This document shows, in pieces, positions 36,861 to 47,519 of a stretch of DNA of 64,000 nucleotides. The DNA lies in contig NC_068976.1 in the NCBI RefSeq assembly GCF_016808095.1, forward strand, positions 5,613,001 through 5,677,000, written 5' to 3'. Under the pieces are notes generated by a model. That model was not told the DNA's origin, searched no databases, and saw only the letters and a program-made list of their open reading frames with translations. This DNA is from Vigna angularis (lineage: Eukaryota; Streptophyta; Magnoliopsida; Fabales; Fabaceae). A program made the position numbers and the translations under genes. Positions within the stretch are counted from its first letter, which is position 1; each line of letters starts with the position of its first letter.

Positions 36861-39208
36861 AAGTAATTTGCCTCTAACCTCAAAGGACCCAAATGAGATT
36901 ATGGGGACCAAAAGGAAAAGAAGACTCCATGGTATCCTGGTATTTTTTAAGAGCTTTGAAATAATTTATGAATGTTAGATGTGTCTTAGGTTGAAAATTT
37001 GGCCCAAATTTGTGTTTTTCGGAAATTAACGTAAATAATCGATTACCAAGGGTAATAATCGATTATCTCGTCCTCAAAATTTGGTTTTTGACAATTTAGC
37101 TCGCAAATAATCGATTATTTAAAGTAATAATTGATTATCTTAAGTCATAGCATAAAAAAAACATTTTTAAATTTTTTTTAAGAGTCTGTTTTTTTAAAAG
37201 GGGATTATTACATTCAGGTGAGTAGTTTTAATAAATTAAAAGGACTTAAATTTTTTTAAATTACATAATTTAGGGGAGCATAAAGATTAGATGCTTTTTT
37301 ATGATAAAAAAAGGGGGACGGGGGGAAGATATATGAGTTTGTTAGATATCTTGTTTTTATCTCTATTGTGGATTAATTAATACTGTTTGTACTTCTTAAT
37401 TAGAGTTGAATTTCTGTTTTTCTTATATTTCATGAGGTATTCTGTTCTTTCATGTTATGACATTTCAATTTTATTTCTGGTTTGAAATGCATCAATTCTT
37501 TTGTTGAGGGGGAGAAAAATTTGAGGGGGAGTTTTTCCACTTTTTTACTTTTTGCTTATGATAAAAAAAGGGAGAGAAAACTTCTAATTTAAGTAGTGCA
37601 GTTATTACTAACATGTTTGTATGTTTGTAAGTATGAAATCTGTGCAGGAAATTAGATATGCTTTTAACAAGAAGATATTTTTTATCATCATAAAAAAGGG
37701 GGAGATTGTTACCAATGAGGAGCATTGGTATCTTGAAGCTACTGTGAAGTTTTGATGATGATAAAAGCTGAAGAATTGAAGACTCTAAGTGCATCTTCTT
37801 TAAACGCATTTTGTAGAAACAAATGTATAGGATAAATTGTAATGATGTAAAAACTCTTAGAAGTTTTCGTATTTAGTGAGTCATTGCGCAAATAATCGAT
37901 TATCTGCGCAAAGACTCTCTAAACAGGAAAACTTCTAAGTGTTCTTACATCAACAAAGTAATTCTTGTACAATTAATTCTACAAAATGCTTTTAAAAGAA
38001 GTACAACAAAAGTCTTCCCGTTCTTCATCTTGTAGCATCATCAAAACCATTATATCTTCAAAACACCAATGCTCCTCATTGGTAACAATCTCCCCCTTTT
38101 TTATGATGATAAAAAATCTCTTGTTTACAAGCATTTCTAAATATCTGCACAAATTTCAGACTTACAAACATACAACATGTTAGTAATAACTACACTAGTT
38201 TAGAAGTTTTCTCCCCCTTTTTTATCATAAGAAAAAAGTAAATAGAATCTCCCCCTCAAGTGTTGCTCCCCCTCAACAAAAGAGTGCAATTCAAATATTA
38301 TAAAATTGTTGAGTATCAAATGCAATTCAAATATTATAAGGGGAAAATAGTAATTGATCTAGAACAGAGATAAATAACAAGATATAAAAAAAACTCATAT
38401 ATCTCCCCCTCAAATAGGTACCATTTATCACAAGATTATGACATAAGATGTCAATAAAAATTTCTCCCCTTTTTATCATAAGCAAAAAGATCGTTAATAA
38501 AAATTTCCCCTCAAATGGTTCTCCCCCTCAACAAAAGAATATATGCTTTTCTTTCATAAAAGAATAAAATTTAAATTTTCATAAAATGAAAGAGCAAAAT
38601 ACATCATGAATTACAAATAGGAAATTCAACTATAATCAAGAAATGCAATTAAGACTTGGAAAGGAGGGGTTGGAGGATAATCAGGAGGTTGAAGATGTCA
38701 ATAAAAAAATTTCTCCCTTTTATTTTATGATATTCAAAAGATCATCTAATCTTGATGCTCTCCCTAAATTAATTAAATAAAAAATAATTTAGGTCCTTTT
38801 TAATTCATTAAAAATTACTCCCCTAAAAGTAATATTTCCCTTTAAAATAAAAAAAGATTCCCCAATTTTATTTTTTTTTTTACGTTTTAACTTAAGATAA
38901 TCGATTATTATTACACCAAGTAATCGATTATTTGTGAACCAAATTGTCAGAATTCATATTTTGAGACCGAGATAATCGATTATTACCTTTGGTAATCGAT
39001 TATTTACGTTAATTTCCGAAAAACGCAAATTTAGGCCAAATTTTTAACTTAAGACACATCTAGCATTCATAAATTATTTTCAAAGCTCTTAAAAATTATC
39101 AGGATACCACAAAGCTTTCTTTTCCTTTTGGGAATTCAACTTGCAAAACAAAACAATAGAGTTTTGGTCCCTATAATCTCATTTGGGTCCTTTGAGGTTA
39201 GAGACAAA

Positions 39209-40479
39209 TTACTTTATAACAGGAATCCAAACATATTTTCCATTAGGAACATCAAAATGTTTTATTCTACATTTATTTGAAGTGTGCCCCTTTTTCATGC
39301 AGTAGAAACATGTGACAACATTTGAATTTCTATAACAGACAGTTCCGTTTTCAACCCATACTCTACGGACTCTTCTAAGTTGATTCTTCTTTTTATGCAC
39401 ACTTTTGTTTTATAAACCTTTTTAACAAGTAGGTATTTCAACATTATTCTTTGTAGTTGCCACTTCAAGAAGATTTTCAAGGATATTAATATCAAGCATG
39501 TGACTCTTACATGAAAGACATTCAACAGGATGTTCAACATTTGAAGACTTTTTAATTTCTAAATTATAGATTTTATTTCTCAAAATAACTTCTTCATTTA
39601 ATGCCTTCTCATATTTAATTTTCAAATCCTTAAACTCATTTTTTTAAAATTTTATGAGCAACATCCAATTTTTCAAATTCATTTAGCAATTCAAGAAAGG
39701 CTTTTTGCAAGTTAAACTCAGAAGTTTTAGAACTAGAACAACTTACTTGGCTTGCAGTATCATCAATATTTACCGTCAAACACAAGTTTGCTTCTTCATC
39801 AGAATCACTTGAGCTACTTGAGTCATTATCATTCCAAGCAATGTAGACCTTCTTCTTTTTGTGACTTTTCTTTTCCTTTCTTCATTTCTCTTATTTTTTT
39901 TGAACAATCGACTTTTTTATATGGCCTCTTTCACCACATCTATAACATTTGAAGCTTGTTGAGGAGCCTTGATTGTCCTTCTTTTTCTTCGAGTGTTGGC
40001 TTCCAAATGATTTATTGTTGGCCATTAAGCATAGTTTTTCTTGCTCATCTGAATCACTTGAGCTTGAAGACTTTGATGTAGAGCTTGAATCAGACAACGT
40101 CAACTTAACCACATCTGTGACTTTATCATGACTAACTTTTAAGAATTCTCACATTTCCTGAGCACTTTCATAAAAAAAAAAACTTTGAAGAAATCATCAA
40201 GGGTTAGTGTAGATAAAATTATATTCCTAGCCCTAACATCATATTGTTCCATTCTGTTTTCATCCATAGTCCACTGTAAAAATGATTTTTCTACCTGCAT
40301 ATCATTTAAAAAAATAGTGGGAACAATTGGTCCATTCAAAACAACTTCCCAAATACCCTTGTCAATTGACTCTAAAAATATTTGCATTTTATTTTCCAAA
40401 AAGCATAATTTTCCCCTATAAACAAAGGAGGTCTATCAATATAAGCACCCTCAACATACATTTGGTTATGACCGTCCAT
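39209..40479 (-). pseudogene. Sirevirus-like gag of arm B, interrupted
   Basis: Starts at ATG 40479. 40139-40399 reads MQIFLESIDKGIWEVVLNGP. 39891-40112 holds a zinc knuckle (CYRCGERGHIKK) that lacks its final Cys in register. 39209-39400 ends with CFYCMKKGHTSNKC and YVWIPVIK. Several stops and frameshifts. The deletion of pol matches that in arm A. Confidence 0.82.
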
Positions 40480-40524
40480 TTTTCAAAAATTTGAAAAAAT
40501 ATAAAAGCAAGCTCTGATACCAAT

Positions 40525-41574
40525 TGTTGAAACAATCGGTATCGTAGAGTTACGCAACGAAAATATAAAATAAGAGAGTACGATAAAGATTGTTAAAAGC
40601 AAGGAACTTGTTCGGTCAATTTTAAATATGGTTCCTTTAGTTTTCTCTTAAACGTTTTATCAAACAGTTGATGTGCTAAGAGTTTAAAGAGTGTAGAGTT
40701 CAAGAAAATCAACACAAAAATTTTATTCTGGTTCGAATCAAAAGATTATATGTCTAGTCGTTAATCACTATGAATAGTGATTAACTTTTTTCACTAAAAT
40801 AATGTTTGTACAGATTACAAGATATGAAGTAAAGATTAAAAAACGAGAACACCTTTCGTTTGACAAACGAACGGAAGAACCTTCCTTCGACAAACAAACC
40901 GGAAGAGACAACTCAGCCAACTTGAAGAGAACCGCTCCGACCTTTGGCAATAGCACACTATCACTTTGAGAACTTCCTCACACAAATTGTATTCGCAAAA
41001 TGACATAGATTCCCTTTTCACTCACAGAGAGCTTCCCTTAGGCACAAAGCTCTAATACTCTCAAAATGAAAAGTTGTGTTCTAAGAGCTGTGAAGACCTC
41101 TATTTATATGCCCAGGTTCGTGCAGGGTTAGAAACTGAAAAGACATCTTCCAACTGCCATTGATAATCGATTATCATAAGTGATAATCGATTATTTGTAT
41201 CCGTTATGGGGTTTTCAAAAAAGTGATAATCAATTATCCTTGGGAATAATCGATTATTTGCGCGACTTGGGCTATAGTGACTCAAACTAGAATAATTGAT
41301 TATCTTGAGCAATAATCGATTATTTGCGCGAGCAACTTTTTTCCAAACAGGCTCATGATAATTGATTATCACACCCAATAATTGATTATCTGCGCAACGA
41401 CTCTCTAAACAGGAAAACTTCTAAGTGTTCTTACATCAACAAAGTAATTCCTATACAATTAATTCTACAAAATGCTTTTAAAATAAGTACAACAAAAGTC
41501 TTCACGTTCTTCATCTTGTAGCATCATCAAAACCATAATATCTTCAAAACACCAATGCTCCTCATTGGTAACAA
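40525..41574 (-). repeat. 5' LTR of arm B
   Basis: About 1050 bp, bounded by the CA next to the primer-binding site and by GGTAACAA at 41574. It carries its own set of ATAATCGATTAT and ATAATTGATTAT palindromes at 41160-41400, in positions equivalent to those in A. Confidence 0.83.
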
Positions 41575-41579
41575 TATTG

Positions 41580-42065
41580 CCTAGGGATAGGGATAGGGCG
41601 TATGGTTGTCTTAAGCTTCTTTTCTTAATGCAGAATTGATTGTTAGAGTTTTCAAGGGATTGTTGTCTAATAATCAAGACTAGGCTTTTTATGCTGAGAT
41701 ATCGGGTTCTAAGTAATTTAGAAAGTGACATTATCTTTCAAATGAAGAAGATGAATTCTACTATGCATGAAAGTGAAGTAGGTGAAATCTAACCCCAACA
41801 ACATCATCATCTCATATTATCAACATCATCCATTCATTCTTGTGTCAAGCCTCAATTGATCAATTTGCATTCATATTTACTTTTGTTGCATTTGCATTTA
41901 AATACCAACAAAATAGCTTTTGAGTCTTAATTAATTAAGGTATTACACACTTGTTAAGTAAACACGAGTCTCTTGGGAAACGATACTTGGTCTTACCAAT
42001 TTATATTACTTGATATAATTTGGTACACTTGCCAATGTGTTAACACTATCCTTACGGCTCAAGTT
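41580..42065 (-). mobile_element. Ty3/gypsy LTR-like fragment
   Basis: Similar, in reverse orientation, to 10736-11150. It contains GTAAACACGAGTCTCTTGGG and AACGATACTTGGTCTTACC (about 41950-41998), words common in legume gypsy LTRs. It begins directly at the right flank of the inverted Sirevirus pair, which appears to have been inserted into it. Confidence 0.55.
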
Positions 42066-42102
42066 CACCCACCAAAACGAAGACCAAGGTCTACAACAAC
42101 CA

Positions 42103-42182
42103 CTCAAAGTTAAATAAAAAGGAACGATCCTTCTAAGGTTTGCTCAAAGTTAAATAAAAAGGAATGATCCTTCTAAGGTTCC
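42103..42182. repeat. Two-copy 40-bp tandem repeat
   Basis: CTCAAAGTTAAATAAAAAGG followed by AAyGATCCTTCTAAGGTT starts at 42103 and again at 42143. There are few differences between copies. Confidence 0.9.
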
Positions 42183-43319
42183 TTATTAAAGGAAGGAAAC
42201 ATTGCTATCTTTTGTAATACCCTATATTCCAATAGAAAATCTGGACCACATAAAAGATTTTAAAGCCATAATGGCTTTACCACACAATTAAGAAATAACA
42301 TACATCACATTAGTTGTACAATAAAAATGCGAGAACAAAGTTAACACCCCTTGTCTCTATTCTAGAAAATAATTTTCATCTCTTAAATGCTCCAACACCA
42401 CGTCACACATCCCTTGCCCTCTCACTCTTAATAGAACAAAAGAAATATTTTCTCTAAGCACTCAAACTAACAATAGCTTTAGGTTTTCCCACACTAGGTT
42501 TCTTACCTTGCAAAATACTAATATCCATGCCGAAAACCCTAAACCTACTGCCACCTCTCCTTCTAATTTTTTAAAATATTTTAGGTGTTAATTACTTGAT
42601 TAATTCTGATTATACCATTTCTTTTTTACTCAATCATGTTAAAAAAAAATAAAATCTACTCTTATTAAAAGATTTGCACGTTAAAAAACAAATAATTCCT
42701 TGTGAGAAAAAAAAAAATAAACACCTAACCTCTAGCTAAGGTTCAAACCCACGACATTTATTTTTCCAATAAACATGCACAACAAATCATATAAGCAAAC
42801 ATATTTACATAACATCAATTAATTAGTATATTAAAGTAAACAAACGCATTTATGCACCCAACAAGATTTGAACACATGACCACTAACCTAAACAAGGAGG
42901 TCTAACCATATGTGCTGCACTTCATCTTTGTTAAACATGTAATTTCTTATTATAATGAACATACTCAATGTCCAACACATCATTCCCTAACTTTATTTTT
43001 TTTTCCGGGGTCATACACTTTGATTTCATTTCCAAATATGCACCTCTACAATAAACCATCAACACAAATTTTAAATAAATAAGGGTCATCCCAAATAAAT
43101 TGTCTTGCACCTTTAATCAATCTTTATTTTTGATGCCATGTCAACTTTTATGGAATGACTCCAACAATTTTATAGTTTGCTATATCAACAAACCATGGTC
43201 TTTCCTTGATAACAAAAAGCTTTTCTTAAGGGAATTCTTCTTGCATTTCCAGCTTTCTCTGTCTTACAACAACATTCTATAATCTTGAAAGGTGATCAAA
43301 TACGTGATTCTCGCTTCAT
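42183..43319. other. Uncharacterised repeat-like AT-rich sequence
   Basis: An intact gypsy element would carry integrase here; none is recognisable. A segment opening TGTAATACCCTATATTCC (about 42214) has LTR-like style, but I found no partner or target duplication. No gene is seen. Confidence 0.35.
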
Positions 43320-44850
43320 TTTGCATCCTTGATCACCACATCAAATTCTTGTAGAAGCAAAATCCATCTGACGAGTCTAGGCTTGAGTCTCGCTTCTTTA
43401 TAAGGTATTTAATAGTTGTGTGGTTTGTATACACTATGACTTTAGAACCAATTATGTATGGTTTGAACTTCTCTAGCTTGTGGATAATGGCTAGAAGCTC
43501 TTTTTCAATTGTAACATATTTGAGTTTGGCTTCATTGAGAACTTTGCTTACATAATGAATAACATGGAATGTTTTCTCCTTTCTTTGCTATAAAACAGCA
43601 CCAACAACGTCATCACTTGCATCACATATCATTTCAAAGATAAAATTCCAATCAATGGTGTGTTGACAGATGCAGAGCTTAGCTTCTTGAGTGGCTCAAA
43701 ATTCATGAGGCAATCTTGATTAAAACTGAAGTTAGTATCCTTGACCAATAGGTTGCTTAAAGGTTTAGCGACTTTGGCAAAGTCCTTTATGAATCTTCTG
43801 TAGAACCTAGCATGGCCTAGGAAACTTCTTACTCATTTCACAATAATAGGTGGAGGAAGCTTAAAGATGACCTCCACCTTAGCAGGATCTACTTCTATAC
43901 CTTTTTCAGAAATTTTGTGGCTTGGAACAGTTCCTTCTTTAACCAAAAAATTATATTTTTCCTAGTTAAGCAATAGGTTGGTCTCTATGCATCTTCTCGA
44001 TACAATGTTGAGGTTTTTCAAGCATGTATCAAATGAATCACCATAGACAGAGAAGTCATCCATGAAAGCTTCAATGCTTTTCTCAACCAACGCATAAAAG
44101 ATAGGTAGCATGCAAATTATCCAAATGACATTTTCTTATAAGAAAAAATACAAAACAGACAAGTGAAAGTTGTCTTCTCTTGGTCTTGAAGACGAACAAC
44201 TATTTGGTTATAGCCTAAGTATCCATCAACAAAATAATAATACTCTTGTCCAGTTAGTCTTTCTAGCATTTGATCTACAAATGAAAGTGGAAAGTGATCT
44301 TCCTTATAGCTTGATTGAGTTTCCTATAGTCAATGCACATTCTCTATCTAGTGACTGTTATGGAAGGAATCAATTCATTCTTTTCATTACAAATAAATGT
44401 CATCCTTGCTTTCTTTGGCACTGCACTGGACTTATGTAAGGACTATCAGAGATTGGGTAAATCATGTTTGCTTCAAGTAATTTTGATGACCTCTTTCCTA
44501 ACCACCTCTTTCATGGTTGGATTAAGTCTTCACTACGGTTGAGCCACAAACTTGTAGTTATCCTCTATTAGAATTTTGTTCATACAATATGATGGACTAA
44601 TTCCATTTACATATGTAAGAGTTCATCCTATAGCCTTCTCATTAGATTTTAGTACTTCAATAAGCCTTTTCTCTTCTTCATATGGAAGACAATTTCTTAG
44701 AATGACTAGCTTTTTGCACTCATTTTCCAAAAATGCATATTTCAAGGAGGAGGCAGTTGTTTTAATTATGTTTTCTGTGGCTTTAGTATCAACTGCAAGA
44801 TTAGGTGGCTGCAAGACTGCTTTAGTGTTGGCCGCAACTGTAAGACCCAA
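43320..44850 (-). pseudogene. Decayed Ty3/gypsy polymerase (RT and RNase H)
   Basis: Read on the minus strand from 44850. First comes a pre-RT segment with LKYAFLENE and EVLKSNEKAIG (44623-44850). Then the catalytic reverse-transcriptase box FMDDFSVYG (about 44050-44066). Then RNase H with EKELLAIIHKLEKFKPYI and YTNHTTIKY (about 43430-43560). There are in-frame stops, for example TAG for an expected Trp after LLLN near 43960. The FMDDFSVYG form and the order suggest the Athila/Tat side of gypsy (inference). Not functional. Confidence 0.82.
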
Positions 44851-45434
44851 AGAGAATGTAGAACTTGGATGTGATGTTGTGATATGTCTTAAGTATGTTA
44901 TTAATGAAATTCAAATGTTTTCACAAAGTGTTGTGTAACTTAGTTGGTGAGAGCTCCTTATTGGGCTAATTGGTCACATGTTTGATTCTTGCCTAGAGCA
45001 TAAAGTCTATGTTTGTTTACTTATTTGATTTTAGAGGTGTAGTACATGTCATTTTATGTTTAATGTATTTATGATGCATGTTATTGTCAATAGTGTGTGA
45101 TATCTTGTTAGTTGAATGATTGCTTGGTATGGTAGCGGGAAAGGGTTCAAATCCATTTAAGAAGATTAATGAGAGTTTTTTTTTAATTAAGTTTCAGTAT
45201 TTTTTATTTTTAGGTCTAGAAGCTAGATACATTGCACTTAGACCATTTAAGTGACATAATTTTGATGAAGGTAAATTGTCAATTAAGTTTTAATGTTCGA
45301 AATAGAATCAAGTTAGGTTTTTAATATTAAAATTGATTGAGTGAAACATAAAAGGAAAGGTAGGATGTGAGTGATCAATTTTTGAGAGAGAAAATATTCT
45401 ATGAGGAAATAAAATAGTGGCAGTAGAGAGAAAG
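44851..45434. other. Spacer between gypsy pol and the solo LTR
   Basis: AT-rich, no protein recognised. The right part (45300-45439) is the left flank of the solo LTR insertion. Confidence 0.4.
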
Positions 45435-45439
45435 GAGAC

Positions 45440-47514
45440 TGATGTGAGCTGTCGCGGCCCATCAAATTTGATTGCATATAAGGAATGCAGTATAGCTAGG
45501 AATTGATTCCTAGGTCGTCTCTCAAGGACCAATTTTGTGGTTCAAAAATCGAGTCTAACACAAAAAAAAGGGGGTTTTGAAAAGGTTTTGCAAAAATTAA
45601 AGAACTCAATAAAGACACAGATGCAAACAAACTAATTTAAGCTAGGATGGTAATTAAACTAACACTATTAAAAGCCTTAGACAACATTCAAACATCAAAC
45701 ACTGTTACAAATTGATTAACAAACACAGTTAAAAATAATTAAATGCAACACTAACTCAAACACATAAACTCAACCTATTAATTAAATTAATTAAAAACCA
45801 AAGAAACGAACAAGCCTAATTTAATCCTAGCAAATTACTTGTCATAATGGCAATTAACAAATGAATTTAAAAGTCCAATTGGCCAAAGAAAGAGCACATG
45901 GCCGTGAGTCACCATGCACCCAAGTCAAACTTCAATTTCACCTTAAATAAACCACAAAATGTGTTTACTTCTTCTCCCATGTGCACCATTTTTCAAGAAA
46001 TTAAGCATGTGCCTTCCACACTCTCCAAGACCGTCCCCTCTCTCCTTTCATGCAGCAAAGAAATGATTTTATACACCAAAGCACACAATTTACGTGAACC
46101 ACCAAGTGGAAATGCCAAAGAATGCTTCAAAGACCAATGTGCAAATGGAAGATACCATGGGTGCTCCTACCAATGTGCCAAGTAAGCTAAATCAAATGAA
46201 AACAAACTCCAAAAACCTCCATGTCTCATTGCAATTCACGGTTGGAACAAGCAAAGGCCCAAATTTCAAAGTGGAAACATTCCTTGGGTCAAAACAAGCA
46301 TCTTTTGTGTTGGTCCAAAAGTGGTAAAAATTAAATGAAGCAATTTCATCTCTCCTACAAACTCCAAACGGTTTTTCTTCAAGAATTATGCATCCAAAAG
46401 CTTTCTTCCACTCTTCAATACAGAGAATAACTTCAAGAAACCAAAGTTAAAGTTGCAAATGAACACAAGAACAATAAACCCAAACTTCTACTCATCAACC
46501 ATTCTTCAACACTACCATTTCTTCAAGTTTCTTTGCAAAAACGAAAATAATACTTAAACCATCAATTCCAGTTCTTTCCAGCCTCCATAACATCACCAAG
46601 ATCTGATCCCAACCTAGTCTCAAGCATCAAAACCGAAAAATGCAAGAAAAGAGTTAAACCCACAACACCCACACATCATCTTAAGCTCTCTTCAACCTAA
46701 AACTAACATAGAACTCCATTTTTATCATCCAACCATATAGAATGAGATAAAAACCGAGAGGAACAGCAGCAAAGGGAGAGGAAAACGAAATATAAAGTTA
46801 CTCAAACCCAACATCCACCATGGAAATGCAAAGACAAGCTCCAAAACTCAAACTCCAAGCATCAAGAACAAGCGAATGGAAGTGGAAATGAATAGTTTTT
46901 CACCACCAATAAGCTAACACAACCAAGAGTAAGTTAAGAGAAGAAGAAAATATGCATCTTGCTCATTGAAATGGCCAAAACCGAGACACCCAAGTCAAGC
47001 TCTCCATAAGAGTGTTCATACAAGAAACCCTAAGAGAGAAAAGCTCAAAACATGAAAAATGAAGTGTGTCAAGGCTCTCTAAAATGCCGAGAGTTTTTTT
47101 CCAAATGGGGTCCACAATCAATTAAAAACCCTAACCAAAAAGGCACATGTCCTACAAATGGGTCTTTTTAACAAAATTGCCCCTAAAAGGGTCCAAAACA
47201 CCTAATTCTAATTAAGGGCTTCTAGAAAACGAAATTACAACTTTAATTAGAATCTAAATGACTAAATGTTGAGCCTTTGAGTGTGTCACGCCATATCCCA
47301 ATGCTCCAGATGATGTTTCCACAACTTTCCTGCAATTAGAAATGCACTTAAGCAGCTCAGAAAACCCAAATTAGCACAATTACGAATTTCCGACCAAATT
47401 AAGTAGAATTCAGAAAACGGGGAAATAACAGACAATTAAACACAATTCCCTGGTTTATTTAAGTGCAATAAACTAAATATAGTTCAAGAATTAACGACTC
47501 ATCAGAGACACATT
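45440..47514 (-). mobile_element. Ty3/gypsy solo LTR, 2075 bp, with GAGAC target duplication
   Basis: The ends are TGATGTGAGCTGTCGCGG and GACTCATCA, giving TGATG...CATCA termini. Perfect GAGAC copies lie at 45435-45439 and 47515-47519. On the minus strand it opens TGATGAGTCGTTAATTC and closes with GACGACCTAGGAATCAATTC then CAGCTCACATCA, the form I know from Athila-type gypsy LTRs that precede a TGGCGCC primer-binding site. No internal repeat pair or pol is seen, so it is a solo LTR rather than a two-LTR element. Open frames inside (for example 45898-46185) have no recognisable homology. Confidence 0.82.
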
Positions 47515-47519
47515 TGAAA

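Larger units (their letters stand above)
34144..37899 (+). mobile_element. Left arm (A) of an inverted Sirevirus-like copia pair
   Basis: The 5' LTR is 34144-35210 (starts xTGTTACCAATGAGGAGC, ends CCGACA). The primer-binding site is TGGTATCTGAGC at 35213. An internal region of about 2.5 kb has gag only. Several AAAAAAGGGGGA-type polypurine tracts follow (37300, 37565, 37693), then the first 190 bases of a 3' LTR from 37706. The 3' LTR stops at 37899 in the centre of ATAATCGATTAT, where arm B begins in reverse. 1-kb LTRs, repeated polypurine tracts and palindromes in the LTR are Sirevirus hallmarks (lineage is inference). The A LTRs agree at about 96% over the shared part. There is no protease, integrase or reverse transcriptase. 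Confidence 0.85.
37900..41574 (-). mobile_element. Right arm (B) of an inverted Sirevirus-like copia pair
   Basis: Mirror arrangement of arm A on the minus strand. The 5' LTR is 40525-41574. The primer-binding site TGGTATCAGAGC lies at 40511-40522. Then come gag remnants, polypurine tracts (GGGGGAGA words between 38090 and 38540) and a partial 3' LTR 37900-38088. The B LTR copies agree at about 97% but differ widely from A's LTR after the first 25 bases, so A and B are separate subfamilies. Internal segments are about 90% alike near the second zinc knuckle, less so in gag. Outer flanks TATTG (34139-34143 and 41575-41579) enclose A plus B. Confidence 0.85.

Noticed and set aside
42725..42760. 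tRNA-like B-box (GGTTCAAACCCACGAC)
   Set aside because: No A-box or cloverleaf can be drawn around it; this word is common in plant repeats.
45898..46327. Plus-strand frames as a gene
   Set aside because: They lie within the gypsy solo LTR and have no recognisable domain.
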